From CAYSEW01 sp964430245 (GTDB lineage: Bacteria; Bacteroidota; Bacteroidia; Flavobacteriales_D; Parvicellaceae), in assembly GCA_964430245.1 (NCBI GenBank), contig CAYSEW010000003.1, forward strand, positions 92,251 through 156,250: DNA of 64,000 bases. The letters are read 5' to 3'. The translations under genes and the position numbers were made by a program. The notes beneath the pieces are model-generated. The model was given only the letters and a program-made list of their open reading frames with translations. It made no database searches and was not told where the DNA came from. Below are positions 1-9,039 of this stretch, in pieces. Each line of letters opens with the position of its first letter. Within the stretch, counting starts at the first letter, position 1.

Positions 1-55
1 TTAATTAAGCACAAATCAAATCATTTTTTTTCACAACTAACAATTCATTTTAAAG

Positions 56-85
56 AATATTTGGCACGTGTTTCGCATAGCGAAA
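56..85 (+). promoter_or_regulatory. Possible promoter box and 5' hairpin ahead of the DUF4476 gene
   Basis: AATATTTG at 56-63 differs by one base from the Bacteroidota -7 consensus TAnnTTTG. It is followed at 71-85 by a perfect 6-bp inverted repeat, TTTCGC-ATA-GCGAAA, close to where transcription would begin. No convincing -33 TTG is visible. The hairpin could stabilise the 5' end of the mRNA or be a protein site; that is inference. Confidence 0.3.
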
Positions 86-114
86 AACAAATATTACTTT
101 TATCCTAATTTATT

Positions 115-921
115 ATGACAATGAATCTAAACATAATTCCTTTTGTAATATTCTACTTAATTAATTTCATAGGTCTATCTCAAGATCTATATAATAATCT
201 TATTATAAAATCAGAGGATTCTACTCATTTCATAATAACAATCAATGATTTCCAACAAAACTTAAATCCTAATTGTAACATTAAGGTCACACATATATAC
301 GATCAATCTATATCCTTACAAATAAAAATTATCGACTCAACAAATCAAACTATTGAAAAACAGATCTTTTTTGAGAAAAAAGAAATGGAAACAAACGCTA
401 AGCTGATTAAAAAAGGAGATGATTATAAGTTTAGATTTATTGGAGAAGTTAATCTAGGACAATCTGCTATTGATAGTACGCAATTAATTATTTCTTATAA
501 TGAGAATGAAAAAACTATTAATAGTCTAGATTCTACAGCTATAGTTGAAAATATAAACACGGATAGCATTTCTGTAACCAATGACTCAATAATAATAAGC
601 CCTAATATCACATCTTATTCAGGAAAAATTGGTTGTGCTCATTTAGCTGGATCAGCTCAAATAATTATTAATGAACTAAACAAAGAAATATTTTCGACTC
701 AAAAATTAGAATTAGCTAAAAGCAAGATTCAAAAAAACTGTTTTCTTTCTGATGATATTGGAAAAATTATAAGTGTGTTTGAATTTGATGACCTTAAATT
801 AGAGTTGGCAAAATTTTCTTACAACTATACTTTTGATATTGAAAACTATAATGTAGTCATTCAATTATTAGATTTCAATACCTCAAAAAAATCATTATCT
901 GACTATATAAAGCAATTATGA
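115..921 (+). CDS. DUF4476 domain-containing exported protein
   Basis: This 268-residue protein has a hydrophobic N-terminus (about residues 5-22) ending near SQ, which looks like a signal peptide. The last 90 residues match my recollection of the DUF4476 pattern: an NC pair at the start of a helical repeat, then FEFDDLKLELAKFSYNYTFD and an NY-rich stretch. The central part is low-complexity and rich in Asn, Ser and Thr. Function of the family is unknown; a periplasmic or surface location is inferred. An ATG two codons downstream (121) is an equally possible start. Its stop codon overlaps the next gene by 4 bases (ATGA), so the two are probably cotranscribed. Confidence 0.65.
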   Translation: MTMNLNIIPFVIFYLINFIGLSQDLYNNLIIKSEDSTHFIITINDFQQNLNPNCNIKVTHIYDQSISLQIKIIDSTNQTIEKQIFFEKKEMETNAKLIKKGDDYKFRFIGEVNLGQSAIDSTQLIISYNENEKTINSLDSTAIVENINTDSISVTNDSIIISPNITSYSGKIGCAHLAGSAQIIINELNKEIFSTQKLELAKSKIQKNCFLSDDIGKIISVFEFDDLKLELAKFSYNYTFDIENYNVVIQLLDFNTSKKSLSDYIKQL

Positions 922-1316
922 AGTTGAATTATTGGGCAAGTTTAAGTGCAATTATTATTGCAATTGGAATAGGTGCAGGTGCTATTGGAGCTCACACACT
1001 AGAGAATGTTTTAAATCATGAACAGCTCACGATATGGAATAAAGCTGTGTTTTACCATCTTATTCATGGACTAGGAATATTGATTATAACTATTATTGCC
1101 AAGCTCTACATCAACATCAATTTTAATTGGTGCATTTACCTTCTTTTAATTGGAATCGTTTTCTTCAGTGGTTCACTTTATTTAATTGCACTTAACAATG
1201 GATTATTTGGAGAAATTCAGCTCTTAAAAAAAATATTGATTCCTATCACACCCATTGGTGGCATCTGTTTTATATCTGGGTGGATACTATTGGCAATTAA
1301 ACTTAAAAATACCTAA
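918..1316 (+). CDS. DUF423 family small inner-membrane protein
   Basis: This 132-residue protein has four hydrophobic segments (about residues 8-28, 44-62, 71-90 and 104-125). The N-terminal pattern with GAxGAHxL, followed by a W-x-K-A-x-x-Y-x-x-x-H motif, is typical of the DUF423/YgdD family of small integral membrane proteins. The length matches the family, usually 110-135 residues. Molecular function is not established. It starts inside the stop codon of the preceding gene, which argues for translational coupling, although no functional link between the two is known to me. Confidence 0.8.
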   Translation: MKLNYWASLSAIIIAIGIGAGAIGAHTLENVLNHEQLTIWNKAVFYHLIHGLGILIITIIAKLYININFNWCIYLLLIGIVFFSGSLYLIALNNGLFGEIQLLKKILIPITPIGGICFISGWILLAIKLKNT

Positions 1317-1325
1317 AAAAAGGTA

Positions 1326-1356
1326 TTGTAAGATCTATCTTCTCATTTTAGATTTG
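1326..1356 (+). promoter_or_regulatory. Bacteroidota-type promoter for the porin/FMN-binding cluster
   Basis: A TTG at 1326-1328 and a perfect -7 box TAGATTTG at 1349-1356 are separated by 20 bases, matching the consensus spacing for the Bacteroidota primary sigma factor. The predicted start of transcription is near 1363 and the ATG follows at 1391. Confidence 0.6.
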
Positions 1357-1390
1357 CAGTATGATTTTAAACTTATAATTAAAAATCAAA

Positions 1391-2593
1391 ATGAAATTTA
1401 AATCAATTTTAGTAGCTATAGTTTTTGGGTCTAGCATTAATGCTCAGGTTACAGGAACAAATTCCAATACTAACGAACCCATGAATACAGCTCAAAACAT
1501 CATCTCTGGTAATGGTGGAAAGATAACTGTATCTGGATATGGTCAAATAGACTATAATCAGCAATTTGCAGATTCTGTTAGACATAATGGAAAAATGGAT
1601 GTCCATAGATTAATTACCTTTTTTGGATATCAGTTTGGAGAGAAAACTTTTTTTGTTACTGAAATTGAAATGGAGCATGTAAAAGAATTATATGTAGAGC
1701 AAGCATTTGTTCAGCACAATATCAATCAATTCTTAAATTTTAGAGCAGGTTTATTACTAATTCCTATGGGAATAGTAAATGAATATCATGAACCTACCAC
1801 ATTCAATGGCGTTGAAAGACCCAATATAGACGGAAAGATAATTCCTACAACTTGGAGGGAAATGGGTTTTGGTTTTTCAGGAAAATTCAATGCTGCCTCA
1901 TTAAAATATCAGCTATACCTAGTCAACGGTTTCCTTAGTTATGATGGAGAGGGGAAATTGAGAGGGACAGATGGTTTTAGAAAAGGAAGGCAAAAAGGAG
2001 CAGAATCAATTTTTAGTTTCCCCAACCTATCATCTAAAATTGATTACTATGGAATTAAAGGATTGAAATTAGGCTTATCTGGGTATTTTGGAAAATCACA
2101 ATCTACTGCCTATGAAGGATTAAACTACGATAATGAAGCAGCCGTTTCTCATGCAGATTCAACAATTGTCGGAACTTCTATGATTGGATTAGATTTTAGG
2201 TACAAGGTCAAAGGGTTCCAAGCTAGAGGACAAGTGATCTATGCTAACAATTCAAATGTGAAAGCTTATAATTCATTAACTGGAAAAGATCTTGGTGAAG
2301 AATTCTTTGGATATTATATAGAAGCCGGATACGATGTTTTTAGATTTTTCAAAAAAGACCTTAATCTTGAACTTAATCTATTTGCTCGTTATGAAAACTA
2401 TGACACTCATCACAAGGTTTATTCTGAAATGGATCAAAACCTAAGCTTTGACAGAACCGACATTACTGTAGGAGCAGGATTAAAACTAGCCAATGGCGCT
2501 GTTCTTAAAATAGATTATCAACGATTTACAGATTTAGATATCAATACTGCTGAAAGAAACCAGATCAATGCTGGTGTTGCTGTATGGTTTTAA
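1391..2593 (+). CDS. Outer-membrane porin, OprO/OprP-like
   Basis: This 400-residue protein begins with a clear signal peptide (MKFKSILVAIVFGSSINAQ). The mature part alternates short polar and aromatic stretches typical of a transmembrane beta barrel, and it ends in Phe (VAVWF), the usual outer-membrane assembly signal. The N-terminal segment (VSGYGQIDYNQQF, then RLITFFGYQF) and the fold pattern resemble phosphate-selective porin O/P family proteins. The substrate cannot be read from sequence. It leads a cluster with an FMN-binding protein 9 bases downstream and a membrane protein after that, which suggests a role tied to extracytoplasmic redox or solute uptake rather than simple phosphate entry. 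Confidence 0.75.
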   Translation: MKFKSILVAIVFGSSINAQVTGTNSNTNEPMNTAQNIISGNGGKITVSGYGQIDYNQQFADSVRHNGKMDVHRLITFFGYQFGEKTFFVTEIEMEHVKELYVEQAFVQHNINQFLNFRAGLLLIPMGIVNEYHEPTTFNGVERPNIDGKIIPTTWREMGFGFSGKFNAASLKYQLYLVNGFLSYDGEGKLRGTDGFRKGRQKGAESIFSFPNLSSKIDYYGIKGLKLGLSGYFGKSQSTAYEGLNYDNEAAVSHADSTIVGTSMIGLDFRYKVKGFQARGQVIYANNSNVKAYNSLTGKDLGEEFFGYYIEAGYDVFRFFKKDLNLELNLFARYENYDTHHKVYSEMDQNLSFDRTDITVGAGLKLANGAVLKIDYQRFTDLDINTAERNQINAGVAVWF

Positions 2594-2602
2594 TAAAATA
2601 AT

Positions 2603-3139
2603 ATGAAAACAATAGCTTTTTGCCTTACACTTTGCCTATTCACTTTTAACACAAGTGACATTGATTGGTTATCGGTAAATGCCAAGAAAAAATTGGATAG
2701 AACTATTTCTAAAATATGGAAAGATAAAATCATTTTTAAAAAAGAGATTTTAATACCAATTGAAGATCAGAAAAAATTAGGATTTAAGGTCAAAGACCAA
2801 AGTTTATATGAAATTATTATTGAAGATCAAATTGAAGGTTTTTTATTTATAGATTCCAAACGAAGTAAATTTGATTTGTTTGACTACATGGTAGTTCTTA
2901 ATAAAGATTTAAGCATTAAAAAGGTAAATATCTTAGTTTACAGAGAAGATTATGGAGGTGAAATATGTAGCCCAACTTTCCTAAAACAATTTAATGGGAA
3001 AAATTACCAGTCAAAATTAAAATTAGGTGAAGATGTTCAGGGAATTTCAGGTGCAACTATCTCATGCAGACAAAGTATTTCTGGAGTGAAAATTATTACA
3101 AAAAAAGCCAAATTACTTCGTGAAAATGGTTATCTATAA
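2603..3139 (+). CDS. FMN-binding domain protein, putatively covalently flavinylated
   Basis: This 178-residue protein has a short N-terminal hydrophobic segment (residues 3-16) consistent with export. Near the C-terminus is the motif G-I-S-G-A-T-I-S (residues 147-154), the SGAT signature of FMN-binding domains of the RnfG/NqrC type. In that family ApbE attaches FMN through a phosphoester bond to the Thr, here T152. The protein is a single-domain version. It lies 9 bases after the porin and 15 bases before a small membrane protein, so it may carry electrons in the periplasm. No apbE gene is seen in this window. The domain call is firm; the redox pathway is inference. Confidence 0.78.
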   Translation: MKTIAFCLTLCLFTFNTSDIDWLSVNAKKKLDRTISKIWKDKIIFKKEILIPIEDQKKLGFKVKDQSLYEIIIEDQIEGFLFIDSKRSKFDLFDYMVVLNKDLSIKKVNILVYREDYGGEICSPTFLKQFNGKNYQSKLKLGEDVQGISGATISCRQSISGVKIITKKAKLLRENGYL

Positions 3140-3154
3140 ATTGAATTTTTAAAA

Positions 3155-3712
3155 TTGGATTTTACAACTAAATTAAGAGACCTACCACAATATGTTAGAA
3201 TATCAATTCTTGCATTTCTTATCACCCTTTCTTTTGGATACTATACTGGTTTATTGTTTGTAGAAGACACCACACAATTTTCTTCAGAAGGCATTGACCT
3301 TAATTACAATGGAAATGAAATTATTTACTCTGAAAATGAATCACTGGAGAATGAAGAAATCATATTCAATGAATTCGAAGAGACTGTGGAATTAAATGAA
3401 CCAATTAAATTTAAAAAATCTGAAAAAGAAATCATTACAATCATTCATACTCATGTGCTTTCATTTTCGTTAATATTTTTTGCATTAGGACTTCTATTGT
3501 GTTTCACAAAATATCCCATAAGGATCAAAAAATTATTAATTATAGAACCCTTCCTGTCTATCATATTAACTTTTGGAGGCATCTGGTTATTATGGAAAGA
3601 TGTAAGCTGGATGAAATATATAGTAATGATTTCAGGAATATTATTAACCATAACCTACGTGATCAGCACTCTATTGATCACTTATGAATTGTTTAGAAAA
3701 AATAATCAATAA
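3155..3712 (+). CDS. Four-TM membrane protein of unknown function, TTG start
   Basis: I do not recognise a named family. The 185-residue protein has one N-terminal TM (about residues 16-36), a very acidic extracytoplasmic segment (about 41-90), then three TMs (95-117, 127-147, 153-176). Two His residues, H98 and H100 (HTH), sit at the start of TM2 and could bind a metal or heme. No ATG is available upstream of TM1, so the TTG at 3155 is the best start. It follows the FMN-binding gene closely and probably forms a three-gene unit with it and the porin. Its last 7 bases overlap the convergent bshC stop. Confidence 0.6.
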   Translation: MDFTTKLRDLPQYVRISILAFLITLSFGYYTGLLFVEDTTQFSSEGIDLNYNGNEIIYSENESLENEEIIFNEFEETVELNEPIKFKKSEKEIITIIHTHVLSFSLIFFALGLLLCFTKYPIRIKKLLIIEPFLSIILTFGGIWLLWKDVSWMKYIVMISGILLTITYVISTLLITYELFRKNNQ

Positions 3713-5274
3713 ACTAGTAATTTCAATGTAGGGTTTAAAGGATCTGCATTTGCTAAAAGTTGTTTTGCATAATCATCTTTCAACGCTGCATAAAGAGGAA
3801 TAAAATTATCTGTTCTTTCTGATAGTTTATTTTCTATCGAAATTCTTTCTTTTATTTTTTTCACTTTACTTAAATATTGAGACTCTCTTTTCTTGACATT
3901 CTGAAGGATTTTCTTTTCAGTCTTGAGCAAAATATTATCTATCTTTTTTAACTCCGCTGCAAAATAATTAGTTAAATCTATATCAAGTTTTTGGGCCTTA
4001 TCAAATAAACTTTTTTTCATTTGATCCAATAACTCATATTCGTGAGAAAGGTCGATTTTAATTTCTTTATTATCAATAATTTTTTTCACCAAAAGGTCAT
4101 AAGGAACAAATAAATCATCTATAGAAAGTCCCTGTTCAGTCCACCAGCTAAATTCTTCAGAGGATAACCATGCAAAGCTTTCTCTAAGAAAAACCTTAGG
4201 AAATTGCACATCCAATGATTTAAAAAGTGTTTTTAGCTGAGCCCAGTAAGTAATTTCTGCCGGACCACCAACATAAGCTAAATTAGGCAGTATTAGCTCC
4301 TGATAGACAGGTCTTAATAAAACATTTGGACTAAAAGAAGCTGGATCTAATTCAATCTTTTTAATCAATTCATTAAAACTAAACTTTTTGCTTCCAATCC
4401 AAAAAAGGTCCCCTTCAGGAATAATACGATGTCTTTTATCCTCATCAAAACAAAATAAATTAACAGGTCTTGATTGAACCTGAATAGGGTATCCTGCTTT
4501 TTCTAGCTCATTATTGGTAGCCTTTACTTGATCCGCTGATATTCCTTCCTCAATTTCCTTTTTAAAAATAGGGATCATTGCTTTCTTTAATTCATTATCA
4601 TCACCGTCAATGATCAATAAATTATAATCTGTAAAAAAATGATGAACCCAATACCTTGTAACGTCAGCCCAGTTATCTCTTTTAAATGCTTCAGAAAAAA
4701 CTGCCATTAACTCTTCACCCCTACTATCAGTTTTAAAAATTGATTTAAGCTCATCTAATGCTTCAGCAAATAAAGTAGTTTTTAATCTCCCTACTCCATT
4801 CTTATGATCACCTTTAATATTAATTCTATGGTTATAAATAGTTGCGGAGCTAATTTCTTCAAAATCATGATCTTCAGAAGCCATCCAAAAGACAGGGATA
4901 AAAAACTTATCCGAATGTTGTTCTTTTAAAACTTCAGCTAATTTAATTGTAGAAATAATTTTATGTATAAAGTATTGTGGACCTCCAAACAAACACAGCT
5001 GATGACCTGTTGTAACCGTATATGTATTAGTATCTAATATAGATCTCAGACAGCTTGGCTCATTGATGTTAGCTCTTTCATATTGAAATGACAACCTATC
5101 ATATAATAATTGCCTGCTGTTATTGTCAAAGCTCTTATTTTTAATTTGTTTCTCAAAATCAGTTTTTGAAAATTCAATATCCAAAAAAGCAGCCATGTCT
5201 GGAGTCTTATTTAAGTAATCCTGAACAAATCTTGATGGATAGATTTTATTATCTAAAGGAATGCTACTATACAT
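3706..5274 (-). CDS. bshC: Bacillithiol biosynthesis cysteine-adding enzyme BshC
   Basis: BshC adds cysteine to glucosaminyl-malate in the last step of bacillithiol synthesis. The 522-residue length fits the family (about 530). Recognisable family segments are the TGHQLCLFGGPQYFIHKI stretch near residue 94, PVFWMASEDHDFEEI near 148, and a C-terminal coiled-coil-like region (about 410-480). The first two include the HxGH-like and SEDHD motifs of this nucleotidyltransferase-related fold. bshA and bshB are not in this window. The 3' end converges on and slightly overlaps the preceding membrane protein gene. Confidence 0.93.
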   Translation of the reverse strand: MYSSIPLDNKIYPSRFVQDYLNKTPDMAAFLDIEFSKTDFEKQIKNKSFDNNSRQLLYDRLSFQYERANINEPSCLRSILDTNTYTVTTGHQLCLFGGPQYFIHKIISTIKLAEVLKEQHSDKFFIPVFWMASEDHDFEEISSATIYNHRINIKGDHKNGVGRLKTTLFAEALDELKSIFKTDSRGEELMAVFSEAFKRDNWADVTRYWVHHFFTDYNLLIIDGDDNELKKAMIPIFKKEIEEGISADQVKATNNELEKAGYPIQVQSRPVNLFCFDEDKRHRIIPEGDLFWIGSKKFSFNELIKKIELDPASFSPNVLLRPVYQELILPNLAYVGGPAEITYWAQLKTLFKSLDVQFPKVFLRESFAWLSSEEFSWWTEQGLSIDDLFVPYDLLVKKIIDNKEIKIDLSHEYELLDQMKKSLFDKAQKLDIDLTNYFAAELKKIDNILLKTEKKILQNVKKRESQYLSKVKKIKERISIENKLSERTDNFIPLYAALKDDYAKQLLANADPLNPTLKLLVY

Positions 5275-5281
5275 GATAATT

Positions 5282-5289
5282 CAAAAATA
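5282..5289 (-). promoter_or_regulatory. -7 box ahead of bshC
   Basis: On the minus strand this reads TATTTTTG, a perfect TAnnTTTG box, only 8 bases before the bshC ATG. Transcription would begin almost at the start codon, giving a nearly leaderless mRNA. No -33 TTG is seen at the usual spacing. Confidence 0.4.
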
Positions 5290-5353
5290 ACACAGTTCTG
5301 TAAGATAGTTTAATATTTATTCTGTAAAGACTATTATAATTATAAATTTGGGC

Positions 5354-6628
5354 ATGCCAAATAAAAAAAATCTTCTAAAAGCCATGGGGCCTGGTATTTT
5401 ATTTGCCAGTACTGCTATAGGAGTTTCTCATTTAGTACAAAGTACAAAAGCTGGAGCAGGATTTGGATTTGGACTTCTTTGGGCAATATTACTTGCTAAT
5501 TTATTTAAATATCCTTTTTTTGAATATGGATCAAGGTATGCTAATGCTACTGGAAAAAGCATAATTGATGGTTACCATCAACTAGGCAGGTGGGCATTAT
5601 GGTTTTACTTTATAATTACAATAGCATCAATGTTTTTTGTATGTGCTGCTGTAGGAAAGGTTACTTCGGGATTCATGGAGAATTTATTTGGCATGGGGCA
5701 TCATTTATACTGGCCTATGACTACAACTGCATTAGTATTGGGAATATGTGGTACCATTCTGATTTCGGGTAGATACAATCTATTGGACACACTTATAAAG
5801 ATCATTGGCATAGTGCTACTGCTCTCTACATTAATAGCTTTTACATTAACATTAATAAATGGGCCTTTACCTAAAACTGCAGTTTTTATTGAAGTAGATC
5901 CTTGGGGAGCAGCAGGATTGGCTTTCTTAATTCCATTAATGGGTTGGATGCCTACAGCAGTGGATCTATCTACATGGAATAGTCTATGGACAATAGAAAG
6001 AATTAAACAAACAGGATACAGACCAAAACTAAAAGAAACTTTATTTGATTTTAACTTCGGATACATTACTTCAGCGTTGCTTTCTATTTGTTTTGTAACA
6101 ATGGGAGCTTATATGCTCTATGGAACAGGTTTTGAAATGCCAAAAGCAAGTGATGAATTTGCTGGAAGTGTAGTTGGTTTATATACAGAAGTTATTGGAA
6201 GCTGGAGTTACATTATTATAGCTGCAGCTACTTTTTCAATTATGTTTGGTACTTGTATTGCGGTATTTGACGGATATGGTCGAGCATTGAAAAGAAGCTC
6301 TGAGCTTCTATTCCCTATAATGATAAAAAATAATGAATCAAATATTTCTAAATCTCTATATCCTCTATTTATTGGTATTCTCATTTTAGGAACATTCTTA
6401 TTAATATGGTCATTTGAAGGAACTGGAGATTTTGGAATATTAGTTAATATTGCCACTATTATCTCTTTTCTAATTGCTCCAGTAATAGCCATATTTAATT
6501 TTATTCTGGTACAAAAAAAATATATCGGAAAAGAAGCTACTCCCCCATTATGGATGAGCATTTTAAGCTATTTAGGCATCCTATTTTTAACAGGATTCAG
6601 CATCTATTATTTAGTCAGTTTATTTTAA
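5354..6628 (+). CDS. Divergent Nramp-family metal transporter
   Basis: About 424 residues with roughly 11 hydrophobic segments. The N-terminus (GPGILFASTAIG, residues 12-23) aligns with TM1 of Nramp transporters and LMGWMPTAVDL (195-205) with TM6. The canonical TM1 DPGN metal site is replaced by IGVSH (22-26), and the TM6 MPH triad by MPT (199-201). Standard Mn2+/Fe2+ selectivity should therefore not be assumed; Nramp-related Mg2+ transporters also have altered sites. I chose the ATG at 5354 over the TTG at 5348 because the TTG lies inside a promoter-like TAAATTTG. The next gene starts about 25 bases downstream and is probably cotranscribed. Confidence 0.75.
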   Translation: MPNKKNLLKAMGPGILFASTAIGVSHLVQSTKAGAGFGFGLLWAILLANLFKYPFFEYGSRYANATGKSIIDGYHQLGRWALWFYFIITIASMFFVCAAVGKVTSGFMENLFGMGHHLYWPMTTTALVLGICGTILISGRYNLLDTLIKIIGIVLLLSTLIAFTLTLINGPLPKTAVFIEVDPWGAAGLAFLIPLMGWMPTAVDLSTWNSLWTIERIKQTGYRPKLKETLFDFNFGYITSALLSICFVTMGAYMLYGTGFEMPKASDEFAGSVVGLYTEVIGSWSYIIIAAATFSIMFGTCIAVFDGYGRALKRSSELLFPIMIKNNESNISKSLYPLFIGILILGTFLLIWSFEGTGDFGILVNIATIISFLIAPVIAIFNFILVQKKYIGKEATPPLWMSILSYLGILFLTGFSIYYLVSLF

Positions 6629-6652
6629 GAGCAAATGGCTATCTTTGACCCC

Positions 6653-8527
6653 ATGAAAAGATTTTGGCTTCTAATATTGTCTGTTTTAATTTTGTTTGAT
6701 TCAAAGGGACAAACCAATACAATTATTCAATCTGAATCTCATGCTGAGGTTACTCTTTCGGAACATAAAGATCTCTGGAGGGTTACTCTTCAAAATATGG
6801 AAATGCCACATCCAGACGGAAAAAGTGAGAAAGCTCGTTTAGAAAAGCTAAAAAGAAAATTAAGCTTAAAATACCCAAGAAAATCTGCACATGGATTTAT
6901 TCAAAAATCTTCTGATTCTCTACCTACAATAGAAATTGAAAATGGGTTTGAAGGAAATACCTATAACAACAGAGTTCCCAACGATAACACTCTCGCTATT
7001 TCTAATGATGGGATCATAGCCACTGGCATCAATTCTACCTATTTATTTTATAACACCCAAAATGACAGTGTAATTGATCAGGGAACTTTACATTCATTTG
7101 CAGCTGGTTTTCCTCAGTTCAATACAGTAAGTAAATATGATCCAAAATTTATTTATGACCCTAACGAGGATCGATTTATCGTCACTTTTTTAATTGGGAC
7201 AGTCTACCAAAACAGCAATATTTGTGTTGCTTTTTCTTCATCTAACAACCCATTAGATCCATGGAATGTATATTTAGTAAGTGGTAATCCACTAGGAACC
7301 GATCATTGGACAGATTACCCAGCTATTTCATTAACTGAAGATGAATTATTTATAACAGGAAATTTATTAGAAAATGGTGTGAGCTGGCAAATTGGATTTC
7401 AACAATCATTAATCTGGCAGATCGATAAGTTTGATGGTTACAATGGTGAATCTTCTATAGACATGCAAATCTGGAGTGATATTATTGATGACACAATTCC
7501 TTTAAGAAATATTCATCCCGCTATGGGCGCTAGAGGATTAACAGGACCTAATCAATATTTACTAAGTAATAAAAATTTTTCAGCAGAAAGTGACACTTTG
7601 TATATGATTGAGATCACTAACACTTTAAGCAGTGGACAGTCCTCCATTAACCTAACAAGATTCAGCTTAGAAGATCATTACTTCCTTAGTCCTAATGGTC
7701 AACAATCTATATCTAAAGAATTGGCTACAAATGATTCAAGGTTATTAGGTGCAATCATAGATGATGAATGGATTCAATATGTACATCACTCAATGGATAC
7801 AACTTATGGCACAGGAGGTATTTACCATGGAACGATAGAGAATTATAGCACTAACCCAGTTGTCTCTGGAAATATTATTTCAGACTCAATTATAGATTTT
7901 GGTTATCCCAATATTGCATCTACTGGTATTAACCCCAATGAAAAAGAATGTATTATTGGATTCAATTACACTTCACCTGTTGACACTAATGGACTTGCTT
8001 GTTTTTATATGAATAACTCATCCATGTATTCAGACAGAAACATCTTAAAAGTAGGTGATGCCCCTATCAATAGTTTTGTTTCTGGTAATATTGACAGATG
8101 GGGAGATTATTTTGGCATTCAACGTTACTATAGTGAGCCCTGCAGGGTTTGGATGTCCGGTATGTTTGGAAAAACAGTTAATAATGGAAGCTGGATCAGC
8201 AGTATAGCTGTTTCTGACACTTGCAGAACACCTGATCCAATTATTACTATAAATCCACCTTTTTCAGAAGGAAGTTTATTTCCCAACCCAGCTATAGACT
8301 GGATCACTTTTGATTTCACACTCAATGAAACAATGATGGTGTTGATTGAATTATATGATATTCAAGGAAAATTAGTGAAAGAGCTTTATAATGATTCTGC
8401 AAAAGAAGGTCAAAACAGATTAACATTTAATGGATATTACCTAAAAGCTGGTGTTTATTTTGTTAGGATATCCAATGACCAGACCATTCTATTTACTGAA
8501 AAGTTAATAAAGAACAATTCTAATTAA
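6653..8527 (+). CDS. Large secreted protein with T9SS C-terminal sorting domain
   Basis: About 624 residues from the ATG at 6653, chosen because it directly precedes a signal peptide (MKRFWLLILSVLILFDSKGQ). An in-frame ATG at 6635 would add six non-signal residues. The body has no named domain I can assign; its acidic, Trp- and Tyr-containing strands suggest a beta-propeller or beta-sandwich. The C-terminal 80 residues are a type A T9SS module: SLFPNPAIDWITFDF, then LYDIQGKLVKEL, then KAGVYFVRI and a basic tail. It is therefore expected on the cell surface or outside the cell. It follows the Nramp gene closely. Confidence 0.7.
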   Translation: MKRFWLLILSVLILFDSKGQTNTIIQSESHAEVTLSEHKDLWRVTLQNMEMPHPDGKSEKARLEKLKRKLSLKYPRKSAHGFIQKSSDSLPTIEIENGFEGNTYNNRVPNDNTLAISNDGIIATGINSTYLFYNTQNDSVIDQGTLHSFAAGFPQFNTVSKYDPKFIYDPNEDRFIVTFLIGTVYQNSNICVAFSSSNNPLDPWNVYLVSGNPLGTDHWTDYPAISLTEDELFITGNLLENGVSWQIGFQQSLIWQIDKFDGYNGESSIDMQIWSDIIDDTIPLRNIHPAMGARGLTGPNQYLLSNKNFSAESDTLYMIEITNTLSSGQSSINLTRFSLEDHYFLSPNGQQSISKELATNDSRLLGAIIDDEWIQYVHHSMDTTYGTGGIYHGTIENYSTNPVVSGNIISDSIIDFGYPNIASTGINPNEKECIIGFNYTSPVDTNGLACFYMNNSSMYSDRNILKVGDAPINSFVSGNIDRWGDYFGIQRYYSEPCRVWMSGMFGKTVNNGSWISSIAVSDTCRTPDPIITINPPFSEGSLFPNPAIDWITFDFTLNETMMVLIELYDIQGKLVKELYNDSAKEGQNRLTFNGYYLKAGVYFVRISNDQTILFTEKLIKNNSN

Positions 8528-8539
8528 CTTTTAAATCGT

Positions 8540-8959
8540 TTAATACAGATAAGATTTTTCACCATTGATTATTTGGTAAATTTTTCCTTGATCATCTTTA
8601 TAGTACTTAGCATGCCCAAGCTCATTAACGATTTTTCCATCTTTATATTCTACTGAATTAACTAATACATTATCAACATACCAACTCCACTTTCCTTCTC
8701 TTTCACCCTGCTTGATTTTACCTTTTGAATAGCCGTTATTTAATGAACCATTAGGGCCATCAGTATTATAATTACTATAGAAAGCTCCCGAGTACAATTT
8801 ACCTTCGTAATAATACAATCCATCAGTATAAGTTAGATCCGATTGATTGATTATAACGCATATCTCATCAATATTTTCATTTTGAGAAAATGCTTGATTA
8901 GATAAAAAAATGGATAAAGTAATAAAGGGGATGATTGATCTTTTAATTGCTGATTTCAT
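8540..8959 (-). CDS. Exported MORN-repeat-like (YwqK-type) protein
   Basis: This 139-residue protein has a signal peptide (hydrophobic residues about 9-24, cleavage near AFSQ). The mature part carries short repeats of the form G-x-x-x-x-G-x-W-x-W-Y-x-x, as in KQGEREGKWSWYVDNVLV and EGKLYSGAFY. These resemble the MORN-variant repeats of YwqK-like proteins, which are common in Bacteroidota exported proteins of unknown role. It lies downstream of the giant repeat gene on the same strand, with an 80-base gap that contains a strong palindrome. Confidence 0.55.
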   Translation of the reverse strand: MKSAIKRSIIPFITLSIFLSNQAFSQNENIDEICVIINQSDLTYTDGLYYYEGKLYSGAFYSNYNTDGPNGSLNNGYSKGKIKQGEREGKWSWYVDNVLVNSVEYKDGKIVNELGHAKYYKDDQGKIYQIINGEKSYLY

Positions 8960-8968
8960 AACATGTGG

Positions 8969-8993
8969 ATTATAAGGTTTATACCCTTATAAT
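8969..8993. promoter_or_regulatory. 9-bp inverted repeat upstream of the MORN-like gene
   Basis: ATTATAAGG at 8969-8977 and CCTTATAAT at 8985-8993 form a perfect inverted repeat with a 7-base spacer. It lies 10 bases upstream of the minus-strand start codon at 8959 and has no T-tract, so it looks more like an operator or leader hairpin than a terminator. The half-site CCCTTATAA recurs on the minus strand at 14927-14935. Confidence 0.4.
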
Positions 8994-9039
8994 ACAAAAT
9001 CAAATAAAAGTCACATTCATAGGATTATAACTGAATGCA

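Noticed and set aside
5343..5350. TAAATTTG as promoter for the Nramp gene
   Set aside because: It ends 3 bases before the ATG, so transcription would begin downstream of the start codon; it also creates the TTG that mimics an upstream start.
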